From: Paraburkholderia sp. DHOC27 | Lineage (GTDB): Bacteria; Pseudomonadota; Gammaproteobacteria; Burkholderiales; Burkholderiaceae | Assembly: GCF_003429005.1 (NCBI RefSeq) | Contig: NZ_QVQV01000013.1 | Span: 62,001 to 126,000, forward strand | Direction: 5' to 3' | DNA: 64,000 nt | Shown here: piece after piece, positions 18,699-28,204 of the stretch | Position numbering within the stretch: the first letter of the stretch is position 1 | Layout of the letters: each line of letters opens with the position of its first letter | Program-made: the position numbers and the translations under genes | The notes under the pieces: generated by a model | What the model saw: only the letters and a program-made list of their open reading frames with translations | Databases searched by the model: none | Told to the model about the DNA's origin: nothing

Positions 18699-19094
18699 AT
18701 GGAACAGTCGCAAGGTGGATATCCGCCGCCAACGTATCGCAACGCGCTCGAGTCCGAGCAGGAGCGCAGCCTGCGCACGCTGACGCACGTGCTGTACGCG
18801 CTCTACGCTGTCTACTGGCTGACGGGCGGCATCTCGGTGCTGATCGCCATCATTATCAACTACGTGAAGCGCGCGGATGTCGTGGGCACGCCCTACGAGG
18901 CGCACTTCCAGTGGCAGATCCGCACCTTCTGGTGGTGCATGCTCGGTTATCTGATCGGCGGCCTGCTGTTTTTCGTGGTGATCGGCATTCCGATCCTGTG
19001 GGCTGTCGGCATCTGGATGTTGTACCGTATTATCAAAGGCTGGCTGTATCTGTACGATAACAAGCCGCTGCTGAATCCGCGGGCATGGTACTGA
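18699..19094 (+). CDS. Small DUF4870-like membrane protein
   Basis: A 131-residue protein with a soluble Pro/Tyr-rich start and three hydrophobic segments (about 30-55, 78-98 and 100-117). HFQWQIRTFWWCMLGYLIGG and IGIPILWAVGIWMLYRIIKGW resemble the DUF4870/YidH-like small membrane proteins. An excellent AGGAGG stands before the ATG. It follows hisE by 145 bases and precedes the HIT gene by 45, so it probably belongs to the tail of the his transcript. Function unknown. Confidence 0.75.
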   Translation: MEQSQGGYPPPTYRNALESEQERSLRTLTHVLYALYAVYWLTGGISVLIAIIINYVKRADVVGTPYEAHFQWQIRTFWWCMLGYLIGGLLFFVVIGIPILWAVGIWMLYRIIKGWLYLYDNKPLLNPRAWY

Positions 19095-19139
19095 CGGCTT
19101 TGAGCCCACCGCGTTGCCCGTTTGCGCCTCAGGACTAAC

Positions 19140-19505
19140 ATGAGCCACGACTCGAATTGCCTTTTTTGCAAGATCGCCGCGGGTGAGATCCCGTCCACCA
19201 AGGTCCATGAGGACGACGAATTCGTCGCCTTTCGCGATATCCGGCCGGCCGCCGAAACACATGTGCTGGTGATTCCGCGTAAGCACATCGAAACGCTCTC
19301 GAACAGCAACGAAAGCGATGCGCCGCTGCTTGGTAGAATGCTCGTATTGGTCGCACGCCTCGCCGATCAGCTTGGCGTGGCGTACACCGGCGGTGAGACG
19401 GGCTTTCGCACGGTAATCAATACCGGTCCGGGCGGAGGGCAGGAGGTGTATCACCTGCACGCCCACATCCTCGCCGGACCGCGGCCGTGGCAGCGCATGG
19501 GTTGA
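19140..19505 (+). CDS. HIT family nucleotide hydrolase (HinT-like)
   Basis: A 121-residue histidine-triad protein. The triad is in EVYHLHAHILAG; CLFCKIAAGEIPSTKVHEDD at the start, with the Zn-type Cys pair, and AFRDIRPAAETHVLVIPRKH are typical of HinT/PKCI-like adenosine phosphoramidases. I chose ATG 19140 (MSHDSNCLFCK) over the longer frame at 19122. In many proteobacteria the HIT gene lies between hisE and tatA, as here. Confidence 0.92.
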   Translation: MSHDSNCLFCKIAAGEIPSTKVHEDDEFVAFRDIRPAAETHVLVIPRKHIETLSNSNESDAPLLGRMLVLVARLADQLGVAYTGGETGFRTVINTGPGGGQEVYHLHAHILAGPRPWQRMG

Positions 19506-19773
19506 GCGTGGTTCGCATGCTGCAGATGTCATGCACCGATCAGGTGCCTGGCAGGACCGCGCAGCATGGCGAAGATCGGGCGAGGGCGTTTTTCTGTCGG
19601 AATGTAACGGCGCCGTCGCGATAATCAGGACACAATCATGCGCTGGGCCGCTGGCGGCATCCGGAAGCAGTGGCGGCAACGTATAGATGAGACGCAGGTG
19701 TCTCAATTCGAGCCGCAAGGCGCAGACATTCGCCGCGTAGACACGCGACGGCGGGGTTTATTGGAGAGTAGTC

Positions 19774-20013
19774 ATGGGTTCGTTGAGTATTTGGCACTGG
19801 TTGATTGTTTTGTTGATCGTCGCATTGGTCTTCGGTACGAAGAAGCTGCGTAACATCGGCACCGACCTGGGCGGCGCGGTGAAGGGCTTCAAGGAAGGGA
19901 TGAAAGAGGCGGACACGCCGGGAAGCGAAGCGCAACAACGCGAACTGCCGCGCACCGACACGGTCGACGTGGACGCAAAAGAAAAGACGCCGCGCTCGGG
20001 CGATTACCGCTAA
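19774..20013 (+). CDS. tatA: TatA, twin-arginine translocase subunit
   Basis: A 79-residue protein with one N-terminal membrane helix (LSIWHWLIVLLIVALVFG), then the amphipathic helix TKKLRNIGTDLGGAVKGFKEGM including the Phe-Gly hinge, and a charged tail. TatA multimers form the pore for folded Tat substrates. It is the first gene of tatABC. The protein at 63330 and the Rieske protein PetA at 23760 are likely Tat substrates in this window. Confidence 0.95.
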   Translation: MGSLSIWHWLIVLLIVALVFGTKKLRNIGTDLGGAVKGFKEGMKEADTPGSEAQQRELPRTDTVDVDAKEKTPRSGDYR

Positions 20014-20051
20014 GCGGCACACAAACCGCTTTCTGACGGGGACGACAATTC

Positions 20052-20609
20052 ATGCTGGACCTCGGTCTAACCAAGATGGCGCTGATCGGCGTCGTCGCGC
20101 TGGTTGTGCTCGGGCCCGAGCGGCTGCCGCGCGTGGCCCGCACGGCGGGCGCGCTATTCGGCCGTGCGCAGCGTTACATCAACGATGTGAAGGCCGAAGT
20201 CACGCGTGAGATCGAACTCGACGAATTGCGCCGCATGAAGACGGAGTTCGAGACGGCGGCGAGCAATGTCGAAAAAGCGGCGAGCAACGTTCAGAACACC
20301 ATCCACGACAACCTGCGCAAGCACGAAAGCGAACTGAACGACGCCTGGAATTCGGGTTCGACGGTGAGCCCGAGTATTGCCGGCGGTTCACTGGAAGGTG
20401 CGGCGAGCGGCGGTACGCCGATCTCGACGACCACCTGGCACAGCCCGCCCGCTGCGGCGTCAAAGCGCAAGAACTGGCGAGTCAAACAGAGCGCCATGCC
20501 GACGTGGTACAAACGCGCCACCACGCGCCGCACGCGCGTGCAGTCGGGCGCAGCACGCGTGGCGCGTCATACGCCGGTCAGTTTGCGCCGGCCGACGCGC
20601 TTCTTCTGA
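20052..20609 (+). CDS. tatB: TatB, twin-arginine translocase subunit
   Basis: A 185-residue protein: MLDLGLTKMALIGVVALVVLGPERLPRVARTAG-like start is the TatB form of the helix-hinge-amphipathic design, with the Glu-Arg-Leu-Pro after the membrane segment. A long helical charged region follows, then a Ser/Thr/Ala-rich and very basic C-terminus. It forms the receptor complex with TatC. It lies 38 bases after tatA and 34 before tatC. Confidence 0.94.
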   Translation: MLDLGLTKMALIGVVALVVLGPERLPRVARTAGALFGRAQRYINDVKAEVTREIELDELRRMKTEFETAASNVEKAASNVQNTIHDNLRKHESELNDAWNSGSTVSPSIAGGSLEGAASGGTPISTTTWHSPPAAASKRKNWRVKQSAMPTWYKRATTRRTRVQSGAARVARHTPVSLRRPTRFF

Positions 20610-20643
20610 TGACCCTAGCGTTAATCTCCTACCGAGGGCCGGT

Positions 20644-21423
20644 GTGAGCGACCCCCAGCAAACCCAGACTGAAGGCGCCGAAGAGACCTTCATTTCCCAT
20701 CTCGTCGAACTGCGCGACCGCATCATCCGTGCGGGTATCGCCGTCATCGTGGTGTTCCTCGGCCTCGTGTACTGGGCGCCGGACATCTTCAAGCTGCTCG
20801 CGCGGCCACTGATGGTGAATCTGCCGAAAGACGGCAAGCTGATCGTCACCGATGTCACCGGCTCGTTCTTCGTGCCGATGAAAGTGACCATGATGGTGGC
20901 GTTCGTGATCGCGCTGCCGGTCGTGCTGTACCAGATCTGGGCCTTCGTTGCGCCCGGCCTGTACCAGCACGAGAAGAAGCTGGTCGGGCCGCTGGTGGGC
21001 AGCAGCTACACGCTGTTCCTGTGCGGCATGGCGTTCGCCTACTTCGTGGTGTTTCCGACCATCTTCCGCGTGATGGCGCATTACAACGCGCCGCTCGGCG
21101 CGGCCATGAACACGGACATCGACAATTACCTCAGTTTCGTCCTGACCATGTTCATCGCGTTCGGCGTGACCTTCGAAGTGCCGATTGTCGTGGTGCTACT
21201 GGTGCGCATGGGCATTGTGACGGTGAAGAAGCTGCGGCAGATTCGTCCGTACGTGATTGTCGGCGCGTTTATCGTGTCAGCCGTCGTGACGCCGCCGGAT
21301 GTGTTCTCGCAGCTGATTCTGGCGCTGCCGCTCATCATTCTCTACGAGGCGGGCATCATCGCGGCGCGGCTGGTCGTCGGCAAGCAACCTGACGTGGTGG
21401 AAGAAGAGCACGCGCCGAATTAA
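20644..21423 (+). CDS. tatC: TatC, twin-arginine translocase receptor
   Basis: A 259-residue membrane protein with six helices. HLVELRDRIIRAG at the start, the PRKKFFSPL-equivalent region around MKVTMMVAFVIALPVVLYQIWAFVAPGLYQHEKK, and TPPDVFSQLILALPLIILYE at the end are family hallmarks. It binds twin-arginine signal peptides. GTG 20644 has GAGGG five bases upstream; the ORF continues back to 20377 within tatB but only as an overlap. Confidence 0.94.
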   Translation: MSDPQQTQTEGAEETFISHLVELRDRIIRAGIAVIVVFLGLVYWAPDIFKLLARPLMVNLPKDGKLIVTDVTGSFFVPMKVTMMVAFVIALPVVLYQIWAFVAPGLYQHEKKLVGPLVGSSYTLFLCGMAFAYFVVFPTIFRVMAHYNAPLGAAMNTDIDNYLSFVLTMFIAFGVTFEVPIVVVLLVRMGIVTVKKLRQIRPYVIVGAFIVSAVVTPPDVFSQLILALPLIILYEAGIIAARLVVGKQPDVVEEEHAPN

Positions 21424-21565
21424 CCGGCGTCTTGAGCCAGGTGTGCACCAGATGCCCTGGCGCGCCTGGCGGCGCGCTGGCCCAAACTCACTACGCGCGC
21501 CGGGTTGCACAAGCGGCGCGCGCCAGATCAAAAGGCGCACGAGGGCGGCCTAACCGCCCTCGCCA

Positions 21566-22786
<1,221 letters not shown>

Positions 22787-22805
22787 CTGAAGATTAGAGG
22801 TTTAT

Positions 22806-23552
22806 ATGGATCGGATCGAACTTGAATTGTATCTGAACAAAGTTCTCGAAACCGCGCGCTTCAAGGACTACTGCCCGAACGGCCTGCAAGTGGAAGGTCG
22901 CCGCCGGGTCAACAAGCTGGCCACCGGCGTGACCGCCTCGCTGGCCTTTCTCGAGGCCGCGCTGGACTGGGGCGCGGACGCCGTGCTCGTGCATCACGGC
23001 TATTTCTGGCGCAACGAAGCGCCGCAGATCACCGGCCGCAAATACGAGCGTCTGAAGCTGCTGCTCGCCAACGACATCAACCTGTTTGCCTACCATCTGC
23101 CGCTCGACGATCACCCCGAGCTCGGCAACAACGCGCAACTGGGCGCGAAGATGGGCTGGATCGGCGACACGCGCTTCGGCGACAACGACATCGGCTGGAT
23201 GGCCACGCTGCCCATGCCGGTCTCGCTGGCGCATTTCACCGCCGAGGTCGAAGAGACGCTCGGCCGCACGCCGCTCGTGTTTGGCGACCCGGACCGCGAA
23301 CTGCGCCGCGTGGCATGGTGCACGGGCGCAGCGCAAGGCTACTTCGACGCGGCCATCGAGGCCGGCGCCGATGTGTATCTGACCGGTGAGGTTTCGGAGC
23401 CGAGCATGCATACGGCATTGGAAAGCGGCGTGGCTTTTCTCGCCGCCGGTCATCACGCCACTGAGCGTTTTGGCGTTCAGGCGCTGGGTGCGCATCTGTC
23501 AGAAAATTTCGATATCGAGCACCTCTTTATTGATATTCACAATCCTGTGTGA
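22806..23552 (+). CDS. Nif3-like dinuclear metal centre protein
   Basis: A 248-residue protein of the Nif3/YbgI family, which forms hexameric toroids with a two-metal site and is often annotated as GTP cyclohydrolase I type 2; its true reaction is unsettled. Seen: KDYCPNGLQVEGR, LVHHGYFWRNE (metal His pair), FAYHLPLDDHPELGNN, and the C-terminal GHHATERFGVQAL. AGAGG precedes the ATG. It is divergent from the DegS-like gene. Confidence 0.88.
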   Translation: MDRIELELYLNKVLETARFKDYCPNGLQVEGRRRVNKLATGVTASLAFLEAALDWGADAVLVHHGYFWRNEAPQITGRKYERLKLLLANDINLFAYHLPLDDHPELGNNAQLGAKMGWIGDTRFGDNDIGWMATLPMPVSLAHFTAEVEETLGRTPLVFGDPDRELRRVAWCTGAAQGYFDAAIEAGADVYLTGEVSEPSMHTALESGVAFLAAGHHATERFGVQALGAHLSENFDIEHLFIDIHNPV

Positions 23553-23759
23553 TTACTAAACAAAAAGGCACGAAATCCACAGGGTCCACTTAAAAGGAGA
23601 TACAAAAAAGTTTCTGATTGGTCCGGGGAAACCCTTGGATATCAAAGACTTCGCACGGTTTTTGGCATTCGGGCCTTGTAAATGGCGACTCCATTCGAGC
23701 AAACTAGCGTCGGTAGAAGAGACGTGAAGGAAAAATCCAACTCAGAAGTGGGGCGTGTG

Positions 23760-24380
23760 ATGCGAGACAAAGAAGATGAGCTCGTCGATGGTGGCCGGCG
23801 TACCTGGCTGATCGCGACGACCGTAGCAGGTGGCATAGGCGGTGTTGCCACTGTCGTACCCTTTGTTAGTTCGTTTGCACCATCTGAAAAAGCCAAGGCT
23901 GCCGGCGCGCCGGTCGAAGCCGATATTAGCAATTTGAAGCCGGGCGACATGATGACCGTTGCCTGGCGTGGCAAGCCGGTGTGGATTCTCAACCGTACCG
24001 ACCGCATGCTCGCCGATGTTCAGAAAGCCGATAACGAAGTAGCGGATCCCCATACCGAAAAACCTTTCTCGATGCCGTTGCCGGAGTACTGCAACAACGA
24101 ATTCCGCTCACGGCCCGAACACAAGAATCTTCTCGTCGCGGTTGCCGTCTGCACCCATCTGGGCTGCACACCCACGCCGCGCTTCCAGGAAGGCGCGCAA
24201 GCCAATCTTCCAGACGACTGGCCCGGCGGCTTTCTGTGCCCGTGCCACGGCTCGACCTATGACCTGGCCGGCCGCGTCTTCAAGAACAAACCTGCGCCGC
24301 AGAACCTGGACATTCCTCGTTTCATGTTCACGTCTGCCACGCAGCTCGTGATTGGTAAGGACGAGAAAGGAGAAGCGTAA
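23760..24380 (+). CDS. petA: PetA, Rieske iron-sulfur protein of cytochrome bc1
   Basis: A 206-residue Rieske protein of the ubiquinol-cytochrome c reductase. The 2Fe-2S ligands are in VCTHLGCTP and CPCHGSTYD. The N-terminus has GRRTWLIATTVAGGIGG, a twin-arginine type anchor consistent with Tat insertion. ATG 23760 gives MRDKEDELVDGG, the N-terminus usual in this group; the frame continues upstream to 23682. The stop TAA shares its last A with the petB ATG. Confidence 0.94.
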   Translation: MRDKEDELVDGGRRTWLIATTVAGGIGGVATVVPFVSSFAPSEKAKAAGAPVEADISNLKPGDMMTVAWRGKPVWILNRTDRMLADVQKADNEVADPHTEKPFSMPLPEYCNNEFRSRPEHKNLLVAVAVCTHLGCTPTPRFQEGAQANLPDDWPGGFLCPCHGSTYDLAGRVFKNKPAPQNLDIPRFMFTSATQLVIGKDEKGEA

Positions 24381-25759
24381 TGGCGATCGAACACGAGGCA
24401 GAGACCACCGGGCTGGTCGGCTGGATCGACCGCCGTTTTCCGATGACGGCGACGTGGAAGAAGCACGTCTCCGAGTACTACGCGCCGAAGAATTTCAACT
24501 TCTGGTACTTCTTCGGCTCGCTGGCGTTGCTTGTGCTGGTCAACCAGATCGTCACCGGCATTTTCCTCACCATGAACTACAAGCCCGATGCGACGCTGGC
24601 GTTCGCTTCGGTCGAGTACATCATGCGCGAGGTGCCGTGGGGCTGGCTGATCCGCTACATGCACTCGACGGGCGCGTCGATGTTCTTCGTCGTGGTGTAC
24701 CTGCATATGTTCCGCGGGCTGATGTACGGCTCGTATCGCAAGCCGCGCGAACTCGTGTGGATCTTCGGCTGCGCCATCTTCCTGTGTCTGATGGCCGAGG
24801 CATTCTTCGGCTACCTGCTGCCGTGGGGCCAGATGTCGTTCTGGGGCGCGCAGGTGATCGTGAACCTGTTCTCGGCGATTCCGTTCATCGGCCCGGACCT
24901 GTCGCTGTGGATTCGCGGCGACTACGTGGTGTCGGACGTCACGCTGAACCGCTTCTTCGCGTTTCACGTGATCGCGATTCCGCTGGTGCTGATCGGGCTG
25001 GTAGTGGCGCACCTCGTGGCGTTGCACGAAGTGGGCTCGAACAATCCGGACGGCGTGGAGATCAAGGCGAAGAAGGACGCGAACGGCATCCCGCTCGACG
25101 GCATTCCGTTCCACCCGTACTACTCTGTGCATGACTTCATGGGCGTCGCGGTGTTCCTGCTGATCTTCGCGGCAATCATCTTCTTTGCGCCGGAGATGGG
25201 CGGGTACTTCCTCGAAGCCAACAACTTCATCCCGGCCAATCCGCTGCAGACGCCGTCGGAGATCGCCCCTGTGTGGTACTTCACCGCGTTCTATGCGATG
25301 CTGCGCGCCACCACCGATCCGTTCAAGGTCGTGCTGATGATCGTGATCGCGCTGCTGGGGCTGTTCGCGCTGGTGCGGGCCCGCGGCAAATGGAAGGTGG
25401 GATTGCCGGTGCTGGCCGTGCTGGTGATTCTGGCCATGTTCTTCACCGAATCGAAGTTCTGGGGCGTGGTGGTGATGGGCAGCGCGGTGATCTCGCTGTT
25501 CTTCCTGCCGTGGCTGGACCGCTCGCCGGTGAAGTCGATTCGCTACCGGCCGTTTTTCCACAAGGTCTTCTACGGCATTTTCGTGCTGGCCTTCCTGACG
25601 CTGGCGTTCCTCGGAACCAAGCCGCCGTCGCCCGCCGCGACCTTGATTGCGCAGATTTGCGCGCTGATTTATTTCGCGTTCTTCCTTGGTATGCCGTTCT
25701 GGACGCCGCTTGGCAATTTCAAGCAGCCACCCGAACGGGTGCGGTTCAAGCCTCATTAA
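24380..25759 (+). CDS. petB: PetB, cytochrome b of the bc1 complex
   Basis: A 459-residue integral membrane protein with about eight helices that carries two b hemes and the quinol and quinone sites. Heme His residues are in IRYMHSTGASMFFVVVYLHMFRG and FFAFHVIAIPLVLIGLVVAHL (quoted in parts). ILPANPLQTPSEIAPVWYFTAFYAMLR-like sequence contains the PEW-equivalent of the Qo site, here written as P-S-E-I-A-P-V-W-Y-F. The C-terminal part has extra helices, the long (mitochondrial-like) form. Overlaps petA by one base. Confidence 0.95.
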   Translation: MAIEHEAETTGLVGWIDRRFPMTATWKKHVSEYYAPKNFNFWYFFGSLALLVLVNQIVTGIFLTMNYKPDATLAFASVEYIMREVPWGWLIRYMHSTGASMFFVVVYLHMFRGLMYGSYRKPRELVWIFGCAIFLCLMAEAFFGYLLPWGQMSFWGAQVIVNLFSAIPFIGPDLSLWIRGDYVVSDVTLNRFFAFHVIAIPLVLIGLVVAHLVALHEVGSNNPDGVEIKAKKDANGIPLDGIPFHPYYSVHDFMGVAVFLLIFAAIIFFAPEMGGYFLEANNFIPANPLQTPSEIAPVWYFTAFYAMLRATTDPFKVVLMIVIALLGLFALVRARGKWKVGLPVLAVLVILAMFFTESKFWGVVVMGSAVISLFFLPWLDRSPVKSIRYRPFFHKVFYGIFVLAFLTLAFLGTKPPSPAATLIAQICALIYFAFFLGMPFWTPLGNFKQPPERVRFKPH

Positions 25760-25782
25760 TCGCAGGCCAAGGAGACACGAAG

Positions 25783-26550
25783 ATGAGAAAAATACTTGCG
25801 AGGCTCGCTGTGATCGGGGCTGCATCGTTGACGTTGGCGCTCGCGTTGCTGGCGGCGCCCGCGTATGCGGACGACAATTTCCCGCTCGACCGCGCGCCCG
25901 ATAACGCGGACAATTTCGCTTCTTTGCAGCACGGCGCCAAATTGTTTGTAAACTACTGCCTGAATTGCCATAGCGCCAACCTGGTTCGGTACAGTTCGTT
26001 GACCAGTTTGGGGCTGACGCCGCAGGAAATTCAGGCAAACCTGCTGTTCACGACCGATAAGATCGGTAACACGATGACGATCGCGATGAAGCCGGACGAC
26101 GCGAAAGCGTGGTTCGGCACCACGCCGCCGGATTTGTCGCTGGAGGCGCGGGCGCGAGGCAAAGACTGGATTTACACGTATTTACGCAGCTTTTATCGCG
26201 ACGATACGCGGCCAACCGGCTGGAACAATCTGGTGTATGAAAACGTGAGCATGCCCAACGTGTTGTGGCAGCTTCAGGGGCAGCGTACGGCGAAGTTCGA
26301 TGACGTAGTCGACGAAAGGAGCGGGGAAACAGTCCATAAATTCGTCGGTTATCAGCAGGTCACGCCGGGGACGTTATCGCCGGTGGATTATGATTCGGAT
26401 GTGGCCGATCTCGTGTCGTACCTGTCCTGGATGGCCGAACCCACGCAGCAAACCCGCCACCGCCTGGGTGTGTGGGTGCTGCTGTTCCTCGGCATCCTGA
26501 GCTTTTTCGCCTGGCGATTGAACGCCGCGTATTGGAAAGATATCAAATAA
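25783..26550 (+). CDS. petC: PetC, cytochrome c1 of the bc1 complex
   Basis: A 255-residue c-type cytochrome with an N-terminal signal peptide (MRKILARLAVIGAASL..., cleavage near AYAD) and one C-terminal anchor helix (LGVWVLLFLGILSFFAW). Heme attachment is CLNCH and the distal Met is probably in NVSMPNVLW. It passes electrons from the Rieske protein to soluble cytochrome c. AAGGAG precedes the ATG. It completes petABC. Codon use is a little more AT-rich than in petB. Confidence 0.95.
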   Translation: MRKILARLAVIGAASLTLALALLAAPAYADDNFPLDRAPDNADNFASLQHGAKLFVNYCLNCHSANLVRYSSLTSLGLTPQEIQANLLFTTDKIGNTMTIAMKPDDAKAWFGTTPPDLSLEARARGKDWIYTYLRSFYRDDTRPTGWNNLVYENVSMPNVLWQLQGQRTAKFDDVVDERSGETVHKFVGYQQVTPGTLSPVDYDSDVADLVSYLSWMAEPTQQTRHRLGVWVLLFLGILSFFAWRLNAAYWKDIK

Positions 26551-26643
26551 TCACGCCATGACTGGCGTGGGGCCGGCGCAAGGAAAGACCGCTGGACGGT
26601 TTTTCCGCGCGCTGGCCCTTCAGCTTTTTGAGGAAACGTAAAC

Positions 26644-27255
26644 ATGATGGTTCTGTATTCCGGCACAACTTGCCCGTTCTCCCAGCGCTGCCGGCTGGTG
26701 TTGTTCGAGAAGGGCATGGACTTCGAGATCCGCGACGTCGACCTGTTCAACAAACCGGAAGACATCGCTGTGATGAATCCGTATGGTCAAGTGCCGATCC
26801 TCGTCGAACGGGACCTGATTCTGTACGAATCGAACATCATCAACGAATACATCGACGAACGCTTCCCGCATCCGCAACTCATGCCGGCCGACCCGGTGCA
26901 ACGGGCACGCGCGCGCCTGTTCCTGCTCAACTTCGAGAAGGAACTGTTCGTCCACGTTGGCACGCTGGAAAACGAAAAGGGCAAGGCTGCCGAGAAGAAT
27001 CACGAGAAGGCCCGTCTCGCGATTCGTGATCGTCTGACGCAACTCGCGCCGATCTTCCTGAAGAACAAGTACATGCTCGGCGAAGAGTTCTCGATGCTCG
27101 ACGTGGCGATCGCGCCGCTGCTGTGGCGTCTGGATCACTACGGCATTGAACTGTCGAAGAACGCAGCGCCGCTGATGAAATACGCCGAGCGTATTTTCAG
27201 CCGTCCGGCGTATATCGAAGCGCTGACGCCGTCGGAAAAGGTGATGCGTCGTTGA
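26644..27255 (+). CDS. sspA: SspA, stringent starvation protein A (GST fold)
   Basis: A 203-residue glutathione-transferase-fold protein without GST activity in the family; it binds RNA polymerase and modulates transcription in starvation and virulence. The N-terminal thioredoxin-like part reads LYSGTTCPFSQRCRLVLFEKGMDFE and DVDLFNKPEDIAVMNPYGQVPIL; the helical C-terminal part ends LTPSEKVMRR. It follows petC by 93 bases, and petABC-sspAB is a standard beta/gamma-proteobacterial order. ATG at 26644 or 26647. Confidence 0.93.
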   Translation: MMVLYSGTTCPFSQRCRLVLFEKGMDFEIRDVDLFNKPEDIAVMNPYGQVPILVERDLILYESNIINEYIDERFPHPQLMPADPVQRARARLFLLNFEKELFVHVGTLENEKGKAAEKNHEKARLAIRDRLTQLAPIFLKNKYMLGEEFSMLDVAIAPLLWRLDHYGIELSKNAAPLMKYAERIFSRPAYIEALTPSEKVMRR

Positions 27256-27350
27256 GTTTGGCCTGAAGGCGGGGCGTTGCGCGCCGGGCGTCGAGTTTGA
27301 GCGCCCGGTGTCGACGAAGTGCGGCGCGCCGCCTGGTATGAGGACAGTTG

Positions 27351-27881
27351 ATGCAAGAGATTTCCACCAAGCCTTATCTGCTGCGTGCGCTGTACGAGTG
27401 GTGCACGGATAACGGCTATACCCCGCATATCGCAGTACGCGTCGACAATCAGACGCGTGTGCCGCGCCAGTTCGTACGCGATAACGAAATCGTGTTGAAC
27501 ATCAGTTTCGAGGCCACCAGCCAGTTGCAGATGGGCAACGAGTGGGTCGAATTCAGCGCGCGCTTTTCGGGCAAGTCCCACAAGATCGAAGTGCCGGTGG
27601 CGAACATCCTCGCCATCTACGCCCGCGAGAACGGTCAGGGCATGGCGTTCCCGGTCGATTCAGCGGGCGGCGAGGCCACCGATTCCGGCGCGGATGAAGA
27701 AACCACGGAAGAAGTCGAACCGCCGGTGAAGGCGGCCGGTGCGGGACCGCGTGCGCTTGAGGTTGCGCCTGCGGCAGAGTCGAAAGACGTCAGGGCGAAC
27801 GATGAGGATGATGACGGTCCCAAGCCCGACGACGATGGATCGAAAGCCGGCGGCCGGGGTCATCTGAAGGTCGTGAAGTAA
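27351..27881 (+). CDS. sspB: SspB, ClpXP adaptor protein
   Basis: A 176-residue adaptor that delivers ssrA-tagged proteins to ClpXP. The folded domain (STKPYLLRALYEWCTDNGYTPHI..., FSGKSHKIEVPVANILAIYARENGQGM) spans about residues 1-105. It is followed by a long acidic, low-complexity linker and ends in HLKVVK, the ClpX-binding tail. ATG 27351 is preferred to the TTG three bases earlier. It lies 95 bases after sspA. Confidence 0.94.
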   Translation: MQEISTKPYLLRALYEWCTDNGYTPHIAVRVDNQTRVPRQFVRDNEIVLNISFEATSQLQMGNEWVEFSARFSGKSHKIEVPVANILAIYARENGQGMAFPVDSAGGEATDSGADEETTEEVEPPVKAAGAGPRALEVAPAAESKDVRANDEDDDGPKPDDDGSKAGGRGHLKVVK

Positions 27882-27902
27882 CCGGACCTAAAAACTCAGG
27901 CC

Positions 27903-27940
27903 AAAAACAAAACGGGCTACGCAAACATCGCGTAGCCCGT
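27903..27940 (-). terminator. Rho-independent terminator of tRNA-Thr
   Basis: Read on the minus strand, a 10-bp stem (27931-27940 pairing with 27912-27921, ACGGGCTACG type) is followed by a T-rich run complementary to the A-rich bases at 27903-27911. It lies 8 bases after the tRNA 3' end. Confidence 0.82.
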
Positions 27941-27948
27941 CGTCATTC

Positions 27949-28024
27949 TGGTGCCCCCTGTCTGATTCGAACAGACCACCTCATGATTACAAGTCAAGTG
28001 CTCTACCAAATGAGCTAAGGGGGC
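27949..28024 (-). tRNA. tRNA-Thr (anticodon TGT)
   Basis: A 76-base tRNA on the minus strand. The acceptor arms GCCCCCT and AGGGGGC pair fully and CCA is encoded. The D arm (AGCTC...GAGC), the anticodon loop CTTGTAA with anticodon TGT, and the T arm with GTTCGAATC are all present. The anticodon stem has one T-T mismatch. I read no integrase or second attachment copy near it. Confidence 0.93.
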
Positions 28025-28038
28025 GAAAGCAGGGCGCT

Positions 28039-28044
28039 ATTATA
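28039..28044 (-). promoter_or_regulatory. -10 box of tRNA-Thr
   Basis: TATAAT on the minus strand, 14 bases before the tRNA 5' end, which places the start point a few bases upstream of the mature tRNA. The -35 is weak. Confidence 0.55.
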
Positions 28045-28204
28045 TGACAAGCCGGAGCGTTCGGCTATCTGCGGGTTTTCGATTTGGCGTACGCAGGCGT
28101 CAGTATTCGGGCATCATTCGGCACCGCCCAAGTCCACCCGGCCATACGGCCGCCCAAGACGCAAGTTTTGCTGCGTCGTCCGAGCAATCACTTCCTGGTT
28201 CACC

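Noticed and set aside
24257..26038. Long minus-strand open frame across petA-petC
   Set aside because: Antisense to the cytochrome bc1 genes, low-complexity composition, no domain.
27949..28024. tRNA-Thr as attachment site of a genomic island
   Set aside because: No integrase, no second copy of the tRNA 3' end and no change in gene type seen on either side.
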